Shown: piece by piece, positions 45,895 to 55,408 of the stretch | How positions within the stretch are numbered: the first letter of the stretch is position 1 | Layout of the letters: every line of letters begins with the position of its first letter | Source: Desulfobacterales bacterium | GTDB taxonomy: Bacteria; Desulfobacterota; Desulfobacteria; Desulfobacterales; JAHEIW01 | NCBI GenBank assembly: GCA_030066985.1 | Contig: JASJAN010000011.1 | Location: 23,259-87,258, forward strand | Direction of reading: 5' to 3' | Length of the DNA stretch: 64,000 bases | Translations under genes and position numbers: made by a program | The notes under the pieces: generated by a model | The model's input: only the letters and a program-made list of their open reading frames with translations | The model's database searches: none | Told to the model about the DNA's origin: nothing

Positions 45895-46189
45895 CCTAAG
45901 TTGAGCGTTTCAAATTTTAAAAAGATCATTCTTTTAGATTTAATGAATTCTATCTATCATAGATTTTAAAATTTGAAACCGCAAGGGGATTGCCGATCTT
46001 ACTCCGCCGTCGGCGGATTAAATGTCGTCCCGCATAGCTGACTACAGCGGGACGCCATTTTCCTTATCGTTTTGGGCTCCGCTTTCAGCTTCCGACTTCG
46101 CTCTACGAGCTACGCCGGGACAAGACGACCCAACAAGGCGGCAATTCTCCAGAGGCGGACCTTCGACCTCGACAATCGCTCAACTTAGG
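45895..46189. mobile_element. MITE-like element with 13-bp perfect terminal inverted repeats
   Basis: CCTAAGTTGAGCG (45895-45907) and CGCTCAACTTAGG (46177-46189) are exact inverted copies bounding 295 bases without a gene. Inside, GTTTCAAATTTTAAAA (45907-45922) and TTTTAAAATTTGAAAC (45964-45979) form a second perfect 16-bp inverted repeat, and CGTCCCGC/GCGGGACG a third near 46026-46054. No transposase is present. No clear target-site duplication was seen. Confidence 0.6.
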
Positions 46190-46224
46190 CTTTAAACTGT
46201 TAAACTCATTGAGGAGGTTTTATA

Positions 46225-47511
46225 ATGAATGAGGTGGTCATTGTCAGCGGATCGAGGACGGCAATTGGAACATTCGGCGGTGGTCTAAAAGATGTGCCGG
46301 TGACCGAATTGGGAGCGGTGGTCATGAAAGAGGCCTTAAAGCGGGTCAATCTGAAACCGGTTTCAAACGACATTATGCATTCAGCGGCTCCTGACAAACT
46401 CAAAGATCAGGGCCTGATCGAACTGGAAAAAAAATCTTATGACTGGAGTGACGACGGTCAATCCATAACGGTGGATGAAGTCATTATGGGCAACGTCCTG
46501 CAGGCGGCCCAGGGGCAGAATCCGGCCCGGCAGGCAATGGTACGTGCCGGTATTCCAAAAGAAACCCCGGCTTATACCATCAACAAAGTATGTGGCTCGG
46601 GGCTCAAAGCCATCGCTCTGGGTGCTTCAGCCATTATGTTGGGGCAGGCTGAGGTCATCATCGCCGGTGGGCAGGAAAATATGAGTCTGGCGCCAATGGC
46701 CCTGCCCAAAGCGCGCTGGGGGCATCGGATGGAGCTGACCGGTGTTGGTGATGTACTGGATTTGATGGTTTTTGACGGTCTGTGGGAGATTTTTTACGGC
46801 TATCATATGGGTGTGACAGCTGAAGCCATTGCCGCTATGTATGATATTGGTCGGCAGGAGCAGGACGAACTGGGTGTTCTCAGCCACACGCGTGCACGAT
46901 CGGCCATCAAGGAAGGGCTTTTTGCTCGCGAAATCGCTCCGGTCACCATCAAAACCCGCAAAGGTGACATCGTATTCGACGCCGATGAGCGCCCCATGGA
47001 TACGAATATGGAGAAAATGGGCAAGTTAAGACCGGCGTTTAAAAAAGATGGAACGGTAACAGCCGGAAATGCCTCGGGCATCAATGACGCCGCTGCGGCG
47101 GTTGTCATGATGAGTGCCGAAAAAGCAAAATCCTTATCCTTAGAGCCGATTGTTAAAATTAAAGCCTTTGCTGCTGGTGGTGTCGATCCGGCCTATATGG
47201 GGTTGGGACCTATTCCAGCCATTCGCAAGGCCTTAAAAGCGACCGGCATGACCATGGATGATATTCAAATGATCGAGCTGAATGAGGCATTTGCTTCTCA
47301 AGCCATCGGGTGTATGCGCGAGCTGGGAATTGAAAACGATCGCCCCAATGAATTGGGGAGCGGCATCTCGCTCGGACATCCCATCGGCTGCACCGGAGCC
47401 CGACAGATGGTTACTGGCATGCATCACATGCAGCGCCAGAGTTATAATACCGGCCTCTTTACAATGTGCATTGGCGGCGGGATGGGAATGGCAATGATCG
47501 TAGAACGCTAA
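46225..47511 (+). CDS. acetyl-CoA acyltransferase (thiolase)
   Basis: 428 residues, a thiolase with all three catalytic residues: C123 (NKVCGSGLKA), H385 (LGHPIGCTGAR) and C415 (CIGGGMG). Reversible thiolytic cleavage or condensation of acyl-CoA; whether degradative or biosynthetic is not clear. It is about 35 residues longer than the usual 393, owing to an insertion around residues 48-78 (SNDIMHSAAPDKLKDQ...) before the DEVIMGNV strand. GAGGAGG precedes the ATG. No other fatty-acid or aromatic-degradation gene is adjacent. Confidence 0.92.
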   Translation: MNEVVIVSGSRTAIGTFGGGLKDVPVTELGAVVMKEALKRVNLKPVSNDIMHSAAPDKLKDQGLIELEKKSYDWSDDGQSITVDEVIMGNVLQAAQGQNPARQAMVRAGIPKETPAYTINKVCGSGLKAIALGASAIMLGQAEVIIAGGQENMSLAPMALPKARWGHRMELTGVGDVLDLMVFDGLWEIFYGYHMGVTAEAIAAMYDIGRQEQDELGVLSHTRARSAIKEGLFAREIAPVTIKTRKGDIVFDADERPMDTNMEKMGKLRPAFKKDGTVTAGNASGINDAAAAVVMMSAEKAKSLSLEPIVKIKAFAAGGVDPAYMGLGPIPAIRKALKATGMTMDDIQMIELNEAFASQAIGCMRELGIENDRPNELGSGISLGHPIGCTGARQMVTGMHHMQRQSYNTGLFTMCIGGGMGMAMIVER

Positions 47512-47894
47512 ACCGTGGGTTCCGGATATGGCAGCATCTCAGGTATATTTTCATGCATAAATCCCAGAAACCTGAACACAGTAGTTTAAATTTTCGCCTG
47601 CACCTTAACCTTTGAACCCGGAACCCCGAACCTTGAACCTTTGTTTATTTTTTTCTTTACTTTTTTTGTAATAATTGCTAATGGTTAGTTAAATTTTAGG
47701 CCTTAAATGCCATTGAAAATATTGGGTTTTTTGGTCTTAGAAACCAACAAGGGACAAACCTGCTCTCGTACCGCTGCTGTCGGTTGCTGATATTGACTAA
47801 ATGCAGGTGCCTCATCTGAAACTCTATGGCCATTTCAGCCCCAAGGTCAGCTTCTGGCAAAGGCTTTTGGCAACCAAAAGGAGGTTCATCACCA
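47512..47894. other. 383-base leader/spacer with repeats and an SD-adjacent hairpin
   Basis: 47590-47645 has GAACCCG GAACCCC GAACCTT GAACCTT seven-base units. CTTTTGG (47864-47870) and CCAAAAG (47874-47880) form a perfect hairpin running into the AGGAGG (47879-47884) of the next gene. A 27-codon frame from the ATG at 47707 lies in between and might be a leader peptide. No known riboswitch pattern was recognised. Confidence 0.45.
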
Positions 47895-48053
47895 ATGGAT
47901 GTTAGCCGCAAATTGGGTATTTTGGTATTCTATGCTGTTCCAGCCATCATCGGAGGCGGTGTTGTTTTCCATTTTTCAGGTGGTAGCTGGCTGTATGTTT
48001 TCATTTATGAAATCCTGTTGCTGTTAACAGCCGGCGGTTTTATTACCAAGTAA
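47895..48053 (+). CDS. small two-helix membrane protein
   Basis: 52 residues: MDVSRKLGILVFYAVPAII opens the first helix (about 7-27), and a second helix spans about 32-49. AGGAGG lies ten bases before the ATG, with a hairpin just ahead. The frame extends upstream to 47826, but that part lacks a ribosome site. No family is recognised. It is 117 bases before an AI-2E-type permease on the same strand. Confidence 0.6.
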   Translation: MDVSRKLGILVFYAVPAIIGGGVVFHFSGGSWLYVFIYEILLLLTAGGFITK

Positions 48054-48170
48054 AGCGCCTGTCCTCAAACCTTACAAGCGCCCTCTCTTGAAAATTACCA
48101 TTACAATGGCCAACCCAATTCACGGGCGATAGCCCATCTGTTTACTTATACCTTATTGTATGGAGGGGAT

Positions 48171-49244
48171 GTGAACCATCAGGGCCCGCCAAATATGATT
48201 CTATGGTTTTTTCTGGCGGTTTTTCTCCTGTCTTGCATCTTGATGGGCTGGCTGCTGTGGCCCTTCGTGTCTGTCATTATATTGGCCATTGTTGTCACCG
48301 CCGTGTTTACACCGGTATTTAAATTTCTGAACCGCAAATTAAAACCCGCATTGGCATCCTTGTCGACCTGTATTTTGATTTTTTTCGTTTTGTTTCTACC
48401 GCTATCCTTTCTGGTAGGCATTTTAGCCAACGAGGCCTGGGAGCTATACCTTACAGCACGCGAGGCACTGCAAAGCAAGCCCATTATGGAAATGCTTGAA
48501 AAAAGCGACATATTCGATAACGTCAATCGCTTTCTGGCAAGATTTAAGATTGAAATCACCGGCGAGCAGTTGAATCGGGCGATTGCTGAAGTCGGACGGG
48601 TGGTGGCACTCTTCCTATACGAACAGGCGCGGTCGATTACCACCAATGTGTTAAAATTTATAGTCAATTTCTTTTTTATGCTGCTCATTATATTCTATCT
48701 TTTAATCGATAGCCCGCGGCTGATATCCTTTGTTGTCAAGATTTCCCCCTTGCCAGATGATCAGGACCAAATATTGATCCAAAAATTTAAGGACATTGCC
48801 ACCGCTATTCTGCTCGGCAACGGTTTGGGTGGATTGATTCAGGGCACTCTGGGCGGGATTGTTTTTGCCGCTTTTGGTCTAAAATCACCTTTTGTGTGGG
48901 GTGTTATTATGGGTTTGTTGGCATTTTTGCCGATCGTAGGGATTGGCGCCGTCTTTATACCGGCTGCCATTCTTTTATTTTCCCAAGGTCGTATTGGCGC
49001 CGGCATATTTTTTCTGGTGTTCTACATACTTCTCTCAAGCTGTATTGAGTATTTGTTCAAACCCAAACTGGTGGGACAGCGGGTGCGGATGCATACCCTG
49101 CTTGTATTTCTATCTATCATCGGGGGACTGAAACTTTTCGGGATTTTGGGGATCATATACGGCCCCCTGGTCGTAACGGCGTTCTTAACACTGGCAGAAA
49201 TTTATCAAGCCAGCTATCAGCAGCTGATTGAATCCTCTCAATAG
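48171..49244 (+). CDS. AI-2E (PerM/YdiK) family transporter
   Basis: 357 residues with about eight membrane helices. The family features are the N-terminal helix pair, a soluble section (about 85-150) and the C-terminal IQGTLGGIVFAAFGLKSPFVWGVIMGLLAFLPIVG and GLKLFGILGIIYGPLVV blocks. Members export varied solutes or act as Na+/H+ antiporters; the quorum-signal role applies to only some. GTG 48171 is chosen because GGAGGGG lies directly upstream; a TTG at 48156 and an ATG at 48195 are alternatives. Confidence 0.88.
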   Translation: MNHQGPPNMILWFFLAVFLLSCILMGWLLWPFVSVIILAIVVTAVFTPVFKFLNRKLKPALASLSTCILIFFVLFLPLSFLVGILANEAWELYLTAREALQSKPIMEMLEKSDIFDNVNRFLARFKIEITGEQLNRAIAEVGRVVALFLYEQARSITTNVLKFIVNFFFMLLIIFYLLIDSPRLISFVVKISPLPDDQDQILIQKFKDIATAILLGNGLGGLIQGTLGGIVFAAFGLKSPFVWGVIMGLLAFLPIVGIGAVFIPAAILLFSQGRIGAGIFFLVFYILLSSCIEYLFKPKLVGQRVRMHTLLVFLSIIGGLKLFGILGIIYGPLVVTAFLTLAEIYQASYQQLIESSQ

Positions 49245-49249
49245 CCATT

Positions 49250-49392
49250 TAGTTACTCGTTATTTGTTATTAAGGCTTATTAGAAGCGATAGCTTATGGT
49301 GACTCAGGGGTGCTTTATCAAGTGGCCTTTAAAGTAAACCGGCACTTAATAAGTAATCCTGATTAACAATTTACCGATAACCAATAACATAC
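49250..49392. repeat. GTTATTN short-period inverted repeat upstream of gyrA
   Basis: GTTACTC GTTATTT GTTATTA seven-base units (49252-49273) face AATCCTGATTAACAATTTACCGATAACCAATAAC (about 49356-49388), a degenerate inverted copy. Confidence 0.6.
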
Positions 49393-49407
49393 TGATCTGG
49401 AGTAGTG

Positions 49408-51840
49408 ATGTATCAAAGCGAAAATCATGCTGAAATCAGCATCGAAAAGGAAATGAAAAAATCTTATCTGGATTATGCCATGAGCGTTATTATCGGCCGG
49501 GCATTGCCGGATGTTAGAGATGGTCTTAAACCGGTGCACCGCCGTGTACTATATGCCATGCGGGAGCTCAAAAATGACTGGAATAAGGCCTATAAAAAAT
49601 CGGCCCGCATTGTCGGTGATGTTATCGGTAAGTATCATCCGCACGGTGATGCTGCGGTTTATGACACCATTGTGCGCCTGGCGCAGGATTTTTCGATGCG
49701 CTATCCTTTGGTTGATGGTCAGGGTAACTTCGGTTCCATCGATGGTGACCCGCCGGCGGCAATGCGTTACACCGAAATCCGCATGATGCGCCTGGCCCAT
49801 GAAATGCTGGCGGATCTGGAAAAAGAAACGGTAGATTTTTCCGCCAACTATGATGAGTCTTTAATGGAACCCACCGTTTTGCCGGCAAAAATACCCAGTT
49901 TGCTGGTCAACGGCTCGGCCGGCATCGCTGTGGGTATGGCCACCAATATTCCGCCCCATAACCTTTCTGAAGTCATCGATGCGCTTAAAGTCCTTATCGA
50001 CGATGCGGATATTTCCATCAATGAGCTTGTGAAACTCGTGCCGGGTCCGGATTTTCCGACCGGCGGCATTGTGTATGGCACCGAGGGCATACGGGATGCC
50101 TATGCCACTGGCCGGGGCAGTATTCGTATCAGGGCGAAGATTATTGTTGAAAAAGATAAGCGCACCCAGCGTGAAACCCTTATCATTACCGAACTTCCCT
50201 ACCAGGTGAACAAGGCCAAGCTGATTGAAAAAACAGCCGAACTGATTCGGGATAAAAGCATTAGCGGTATTCGATATGTTCGGGATGAATCGGACCGTGA
50301 GGGTATGCGCATCGCGCTGGGGCTAAAAAAGGGCCAGATTGCGGCGGTGACGATCAACCAGCTTTACAAGCACACCCGCATGGAGGTCAGTTTCGGAAGC
50401 ATTTTTCTGGCGGTGGTGAACGGCCGCCCCGAACTCCTGAATTTAAAAGAGATACTGCAAAATTTTATCCTGCATCGCAAGGAGATCGTTATTCGGCGAA
50501 CACGCTATGATCTTAAGAAAGCCGAAGATCAGGCGCACATTTTAGAGGGCCTAAAAATCGCATTGGATCATCTGGATGAAGTCGTAGCGCTGATCAGGGC
50601 TGCCAAGTCTCCGGCAGATGCGAAGTCGCAATTGATTAAAAAATTCAGCCTTTCCGAAAAGCAGGCCCAGGCCATTTTAGACATGCGTCTGCAACGGTTG
50701 ACCGGGCTCGAACGCGAAAAAATTCAGAAGGATTACAAAAATATTCTTAAGGACATCGCCAGGTTTAAAGAAATTTTGTCCAGCGAGCGCCTGGTGCTTA
50801 ATATCATAAAAGAAGAACTGACAGAAATCCAGGAGCAGTTTGGCGATCATCGTTACACCGAATTGGTTGAACAGACAAAAGAAATTACCATTGAGGATAT
50901 GATCGTTGAAGAGGATATGGTGGTGACCATATCTAAGCGCGGCTATATCAAGCGCAACCCCATCACCCTCTACCGGAGCCAGCGTCGAGGAGGTAAGGGA
51001 AAAACGGCCATGGGGACCAAAGAAGATGACTTTGTCGAACATTTGTTCGTGGCCTCTACCCATCATACGTTTATGTTTTTTACCAACTTGGGTAAAGTTT
51101 ATTGGTGCAAGGTCTATGATATACCCCAGGCAGGCCGTATGAGCCTTGGAAAAGCGATTGTCAATTTACTGAATTTTGGCAAAGATGAAAAATTGACCAC
51201 TGTTTTGGCGGTACCGGAATTTAAACCGGGATATCATGTCCTGATGGCCACTAAAAATGGTTTGATTAAAAAAACCGATTTAATGGCCTTTAGTCGTCCA
51301 CGGGTCGGCGGGATTATCGCCTTGAATATCCTGGAAGGTGATGAGTTGATTGCGGCCAGAATCACCGATGGTACCCTGAATGTTTTCCTGGGTTCACGCA
51401 ATGGAAAGGCGATCCGCTTCCACGAATCCGATGTGCGGCCATCAGGGCGTGTCGCTACCGGTGTGCGCGGAATGCGTCTGGCCGAAGGCGATCATATCGT
51501 CGGTGCAGAGGTCCTTAGTCATGGTCAGACGCTTTTCGCGGTTACTGAGAACGGATTCGGCAAGCGAACATCCATTGATGAATATCCGGTTCAAAAACGC
51601 GGTGGTAAAGGGGTGATCTCGATTAAGACCACCGAACGCAACGGGATGGTCGTTGGCATTTTGCTGGTTTCCGATGATGATGACTTAATGCTGATGACCA
51701 ATATCGGCAAAGTCATCCGAATGCAAATTGAATCGATTTCAATAATCAGTCGCAATACCCAGGGTGTAAAACTAATGGGTATGGACGCCGATGAACGCGT
51801 GGTCGGCGCAGCCCGCCTAGCAGAAAAAGAAGAAGAGTAG
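49408..51840 (+). CDS. gyrA: DNA gyrase subunit A
   Basis: Breaks and rejoins the DNA gate segment to introduce negative supercoils. 810 residues. Catalytic Y121 is in AMRYTEIR. The quinolone-determining region reads [16 protein letters not shown], with A82 at the position of E. coli Ser83 and the acidic D86 kept. The six-blade C-terminal domain with the GyrA-box (QRRGGKGK) follows from about residue 525, which separates it from ParC. ATG 49408 is used; a GTG three bases earlier is too close to GGAG. gpsA begins two bases after its stop. gyrB is not in the window. Confidence 0.96.
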   Translation: MYQSENHAEISIEKEMKKSYLDYAMSVIIGRALPDVRDGLKPVHRRVLYAMRELKNDWNKAYKKSARIVGDVIGKYHPHGDAAVYDTIVRLAQDFSMRYPLVDGQGNFGSIDGDPPAAMRYTEIRMMRLAHEMLADLEKETVDFSANYDESLMEPTVLPAKIPSLLVNGSAGIAVGMATNIPPHNLSEVIDALKVLIDDADISINELVKLVPGPDFPTGGIVYGTEGIRDAYATGRGSIRIRAKIIVEKDKRTQRETLIITELPYQVNKAKLIEKTAELIRDKSISGIRYVRDESDREGMRIALGLKKGQIAAVTINQLYKHTRMEVSFGSIFLAVVNGRPELLNLKEILQNFILHRKEIVIRRTRYDLKKAEDQAHILEGLKIALDHLDEVVALIRAAKSPADAKSQLIKKFSLSEKQAQAILDMRLQRLTGLEREKIQKDYKNILKDIARFKEILSSERLVLNIIKEELTEIQEQFGDHRYTELVEQTKEITIEDMIVEEDMVVTISKRGYIKRNPITLYRSQRRGGKGKTAMGTKEDDFVEHLFVASTHHTFMFFTNLGKVYWCKVYDIPQAGRMSLGKAIVNLLNFGKDEKLTTVLAVPEFKPGYHVLMATKNGLIKKTDLMAFSRPRVGGIIALNILEGDELIAARITDGTLNVFLGSRNGKAIRFHESDVRPSGRVATGVRGMRLAEGDHIVGAEVLSHGQTLFAVTENGFGKRTSIDEYPVQKRGGKGVISIKTTERNGMVVGILLVSDDDDLMLMTNIGKVIRMQIESISIISRNTQGVKLMGMDADERVVGAARLAEKEEE

Positions 51841-51842
51841 AC

Positions 51843-52886
51843 ATGATGGGTATCAATAGTGAAAATAACTTGGATGAGCTGCAAATCGCCGTTGTCGGCG
51901 CCGGTAGCTGGGGCACCGCCATTGCTGATTTGCTGGCTAGTAAGGGCTATCGGATCAGTCTGTGGGTATATGAAAAGGAGGTTAAAGACCAGATCAAGGA
52001 ATCTAGGGAAAATAAGCTTTTTTTGCCGGGTCATAAGCTTTCCGCCAATATAAAGCCTTCCAATGACATAGCAGCGGTAGTTACCGCTAAAAATGTAATT
52101 GTCATCGTTGTGCCTTCGCACTTAATGCGGACCATGACCGAAAAAATGAGCGGTTTTCTGTCGCATGGCACCGTGATCGTGTCAGCCTCAAAAGGCATTG
52201 AACAAAAATCTCACTTAACCATGTCCGGCGTGATCAAAGAGAATCTCAGTGAAGTTACCGAAGATCAATTGGCAGTCTTATCAGGCCCCAGTTTTGCCAA
52301 GGAAGTCGTTCAAAAAATTCCCACGTCCGTGACTGTGGCGTGCAAAAGTGAAGATCAAGCCACCCTGGTGCAGCATGTATTCGCCACGCCTTATTTCAGG
52401 GTGTATACCAGTGACGATATTGTCGGTGTCGAATTGGGAGGCGCAGTAAAAAATGTGATTGCCATTGCTGCCGGTATGCTGGATGGCCTGGGTTTGGGTT
52501 TAAATACCCGTGCAGCGCTTATGACTCGTGGGATGACCGAGGTCAGGCGTCTGGGTCTTCATCTGGGCGCCAATCCAAGGACCTTTACCGGACTTGCAGG
52601 TTTTGGTGATCTGGTGTTGACCTGTACTGGGAATTTAAGCCGTAACTATACAGTGGGTATCAAATTGGGTCGCGGTAAAAAACTTCAAGAAATATTGGAT
52701 GAAATGCATATGGTGGCTGAAGGGGTTAAAACTGCCAAATCCGTTTACAATTTTTCACGTAAACTCAAAGTTGAGATGCCTATCTGCCACGAAATTTATC
52801 GAATCCTTTACGAAGATCTGGCACCCCAAGAAGCCGTTCACCGATTGATGACCCGAGCTTTGACACAGGAGCTGGATGAGGAGTAG
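51843..52886 (+). CDS. gpsA: NAD(P)-dependent glycerol-3-phosphate dehydrogenase
   Basis: Makes sn-glycerol-3-phosphate from dihydroxyacetone phosphate for phospholipids. 347 residues. N-terminal GAGSWGTAIADLLA nucleotide loop, VLSGPSFAKEV, the catalytic lysine in LGGAVKNVIAIAAGM, and GLAGFGDLVLTCTG. There are about ten extra N-terminal residues before the usual start. ATG 51843 or 51846 may be used. Coupled to gyrA. Confidence 0.95.
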   Translation: MMGINSENNLDELQIAVVGAGSWGTAIADLLASKGYRISLWVYEKEVKDQIKESRENKLFLPGHKLSANIKPSNDIAAVVTAKNVIVIVVPSHLMRTMTEKMSGFLSHGTVIVSASKGIEQKSHLTMSGVIKENLSEVTEDQLAVLSGPSFAKEVVQKIPTSVTVACKSEDQATLVQHVFATPYFRVYTSDDIVGVELGGAVKNVIAIAAGMLDGLGLGLNTRAALMTRGMTEVRRLGLHLGANPRTFTGLAGFGDLVLTCTGNLSRNYTVGIKLGRGKKLQEILDEMHMVAEGVKTAKSVYNFSRKLKVEMPICHEIYRILYEDLAPQEAVHRLMTRALTQELDEE

Positions 52887-52892
52887 GCCTTC

Positions 52893-53092
52893 ATAGGTTT
52901 CAGGTGTTCCGCCGCAGGCGGATTCAGGTGTCAGTAAACAGTAGGTTTCAGGTTTCAGTGTTCAGGTGTCAGGGCGCATAAGGCAAAAACCAGAAAACAG
53001 CGAAAACATGTGCTCGATACTGCATCTGAGAAGCAAGGACTCGAATTAGGCCACCGAAGGTCTGACACCTGACACCTGAACACTGAAACCTT
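52893..53092. repeat. GGTTTCA/GGTGTCA repeats with long inverted arms
   Basis: GGTTTCAGTGTTCAGGTGTCAG at about 52951-52972 is repeated as an exact reverse complement at 53062-53090 (CTGACACCTGACACCTGAAC and on). Extra units and a CCGCCGCAGGCGG hairpin lie left of this, and about 90 bases of unrelated sequence lie between the arms. Confidence 0.8.
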
Positions 53093-53139
53093 ATATTGGA
53101 AACTTGACCCCAAAATAACTTAGAATCGAAAGCAGTCAA

Positions 53140-53886
53140 ATGGCCAAAGACGGCAACAAAAAGGAGCATAAAGGTGCCGGCCACCGGGAAAGATTGCGTC
53201 AACGTTTTTTGGCGAATGGTTTGGAAGGTTTTCATGACTATGAGGTGATTGAACTTTTGCTGACTCTGGCCACGCCACGCAAAGATTGCAAAGATGCAGC
53301 CAAGGCAGTTCTAAAGCGCTTTAAAACGCTTCAGGGCTCACTCGAAGCCTCACAGCAGGAGCTTTGCAAAATTTCCGGAATTGGGCCTAAAAATCTTTTG
53401 GGTATCAAACTGATTAAAGCAGTGGCAGACAGGTATCTTGAAAAGAAACTCATCCATAAAGATGCGATCAATGATTCCAGGTCACTTTTTGATTATTTGT
53501 ACCATCAAATTGGAGATAAGCGCCGGGAATGTTTCAAGGTTATATTTTTAAATTCGAAAAATCAGGTGATTGCTGCAGATACGATCTCTGAAGGGACTTT
53601 AACAGCCAGCAGCGTGTATCCTCGTGAAGTCATTCAGGCGGCCTTGAGCCATGATGCTGCGGCTCTGATTTTTGCCCACAATCACCCGTCAGGTGATCCG
53701 CAGCCGTCTTCAGAAGATGTGGCTGTTACCCGTCAGCTGGTCTTTGCCGGTAAAGCAATGGGCATGGTCGTACACGAGCATATTATTGTTGGTGACAATC
53801 ACTATTTCAGTTTTGCCGACCAGGGCTATATTGAACGTATGAATCGCGAGTTTGAACAGTTGACCCAGCAAAAGTCAAATGCTTAA
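53140..53886 (+). CDS. radC: RadC-family JAB domain protein
   Basis: 248 residues. An N-terminal helix-hairpin-helix part (ISGIGPKNLLGIKL, about 85-100) and a C-terminal JAB/MPN metalloprotease-like domain with the JAMM residues E in VYPREV and HNHPSGDPQPSSED. The name RadC reflects an old repair assignment that was not upheld; its activity is unknown. Full length. Confidence 0.92.
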   Translation: MAKDGNKKEHKGAGHRERLRQRFLANGLEGFHDYEVIELLLTLATPRKDCKDAAKAVLKRFKTLQGSLEASQQELCKISGIGPKNLLGIKLIKAVADRYLEKKLIHKDAINDSRSLFDYLYHQIGDKRRECFKVIFLNSKNQVIAADTISEGTLTASSVYPREVIQAALSHDAAALIFAHNHPSGDPQPSSEDVAVTRQLVFAGKAMGMVVHEHIIVGDNHYFSFADQGYIERMNREFEQLTQQKSNA

Positions 53887-53917
53887 GGATACCGGTATTT
53901 GTAGATGTTCGTCTATT

Positions 53918-53987
53918 AACACGAAGAGCCCGAAGGGCCAAAAGATACAAAATAAAAATAGCGTATTCACTTATATTCTCGTGTTAA
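53918..53987. repeat. ACGAAGAG short inverted repeat
   Basis: AACACGAAGAGCCCGAAGGGC (53919-53939) and TTCTCGTGTTAAC (about 53976-53988) pair across about 36 bases. Weak example of the spacer type; could also end radC transcripts. Confidence 0.5.
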
Positions 53988-54026
53988 CATATGCACACAC
54001 TTAATAATTATTTTTGATTATAGACA

Positions 54027-54287
54027 ATGACTAAAAAAGAAAAAGAGCGCCCTTATTGTTTCGGAAATCTTGATGCTGTCTTTCCGCTGGGAGATGACGG
54101 TTTAAGGCACTCTCCTGAAAGCTGTATGGTGTGTTTCTGCAAAACGGAATGCCTGCGGGAAGCGATCACAGGACCAGAGGGCATTCAGGTAAAAAAAGAG
54201 CAGGTCAAACGTGCGCACAGTTCAGGCACGATCAGTTTTGTTGAAAGATGGGCGCGCAAAAAAGCTCTGGAAAAGAAGAAAAAGTAG
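54027..54287 (+). CDS. small cysteine-containing hypothetical protein
   Basis: 86 residues. PYCFGNLDAVFPLGDDGLRHSPESCMVC and FCKTECLREAI give five cysteines in a pattern suggesting a metal or Fe-S site in the N-terminal half. The C-terminal half is helical and basic (FVERWARKKALEKKKK). I recognise the pattern as a conserved hypothetical of delta-type bacteria but know of no function. Start ATG 54027. Confidence 0.75.
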   Translation: MTKKEKERPYCFGNLDAVFPLGDDGLRHSPESCMVCFCKTECLREAITGPEGIQVKKEQVKRAHSSGTISFVERWARKKALEKKKK

Positions 54288-54417
54288 CGCCGTTTAGAGA
54301 TCAGCTCAAATCGCACTGATCCAATCCAAAAGACAAAAAACAAAATTTTATGCGGTGCCTTTATGATTGACCCCTTGCCAATCCGTCAGAAATTTACCCA
54401 TCCGAATCCATAAAATT

Positions 54418-55125
54418 ATGCCGCCAGAGGCGATTTCCAAAAAACTTAAAATCACAATTCTGCTAGTACTTATCGCTATCGGTACGGTGGTATTTTGGTT
54501 TCGTATTCCCATCTGGGAAAAAATCCTCGATGGCTATCGATTGCTTTCTGATCGAGAGCAAATTCGAGATCTGATTGCTTCTTTTGGCTCCAGTGCGCCG
54601 CCCATATTCATCTTTCTGCAGATATTGCAGGTCATATTTGCTCCGGTCCCCGGTGAAGCCACCGGTTTTATCGGTGGTTATCTGTTCGGAACCATGCCGG
54701 GGTTCATTTACTCCACAATTGGTTTGACTCTTGGCTCCTGGTTAAATTTTATGATTGGCCGTTTTTTAGGCGTGCGCTACGTCAGAAAACTCATTCCGTC
54801 ACATCAATTAGAAAAAATCGACGCCATGCTAAAACGCCAGGGCATAATTATTATTTTCATTTTATTCTTAATTCCTGGCTTTCCAAAGGACTATTTGTGC
54901 CTGGCCCTTGGTTTAACGACCCTGCCGCTTAAGTTATTTATTTTAATGGCCGCCATCGGCAGAATGCCGGGCACAATGGCACTCAGCGTCCAGGGCGCAT
55001 TCCTCTATGAGAAGAATTATGCCTTGCTGGGAGTAGTGATGATTGCCTGCCTGGCGCTAGCATTGCTTTGTTATTGCTATCGCGAGAGGATATATAAGTG
55101 GGCTGAGAAGCTGGATAACAAGTAG
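54418..55125 (+). CDS. TVP38/TMEM64 (VTT/DedA-like) membrane protein
   Basis: 235 residues with about five membrane helices and the VTT domain: QVIFAPVPGEATGFIGGYLFG, GSWLNFMIGRFLGVRYV and LFLIPGFPKDYLCLALGLT. Family members include lipid scramblases and undecaprenyl-phosphate transporters; this one's substrate is unknown. ATG 54418 is used; an upstream TTG at 54367 would add 17 unlikely residues. Ribosome site weak. Confidence 0.85.
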   Translation: MPPEAISKKLKITILLVLIAIGTVVFWFRIPIWEKILDGYRLLSDREQIRDLIASFGSSAPPIFIFLQILQVIFAPVPGEATGFIGGYLFGTMPGFIYSTIGLTLGSWLNFMIGRFLGVRYVRKLIPSHQLEKIDAMLKRQGIIIIFILFLIPGFPKDYLCLALGLTTLPLKLFILMAAIGRMPGTMALSVQGAFLYEKNYALLGVVMIACLALALLCYCYRERIYKWAEKLDNK

Positions 55126-55194
55126 ATGCCATTTTAGGAAAGCAGTTATAACAATCTGATCTTTTCTCTATTATCCATATAATGTACACATCAT

Positions 55195-55312
55195 CGGGTT
55201 ATGCCAGTTGACCGGTTTGCCCGTTAACCCGTCAGCAAATATAACCAGATAGCCTTCCGATTTCAACCGGCTTAACCGGCACAACGGGCTAAACGGGCCA
55301 ACTCTTGTCGGA
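55195..55312. repeat. CCGGTTNNCCCGTT inverted repeat spacer
   Basis: GTTGACCGGTTTGCCCGTTAACCC (about 55207-55230) faces AACCGGCTTAACCGGCACAACGGGCTAAACGGGCC (55266-55301). Degenerate units of seven to nine bases; the whole can fold as one hairpin. Confidence 0.65.
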
Positions 55313-55408
55313 TATTTTCATCCTTTAACTCTATAGTAAATCATGATAATATAGATCAGAACTTATTGATTTTCAGCAACTTAAGGTCATGCAGGTCAGG
55401 AGAAGATA

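Noticed and set aside
49408..51840. ParC instead of GyrA
   Set aside because: The C-terminal domain contains the GyrA-box QRRGGKGK and full-length six-blade region, which favour GyrA.
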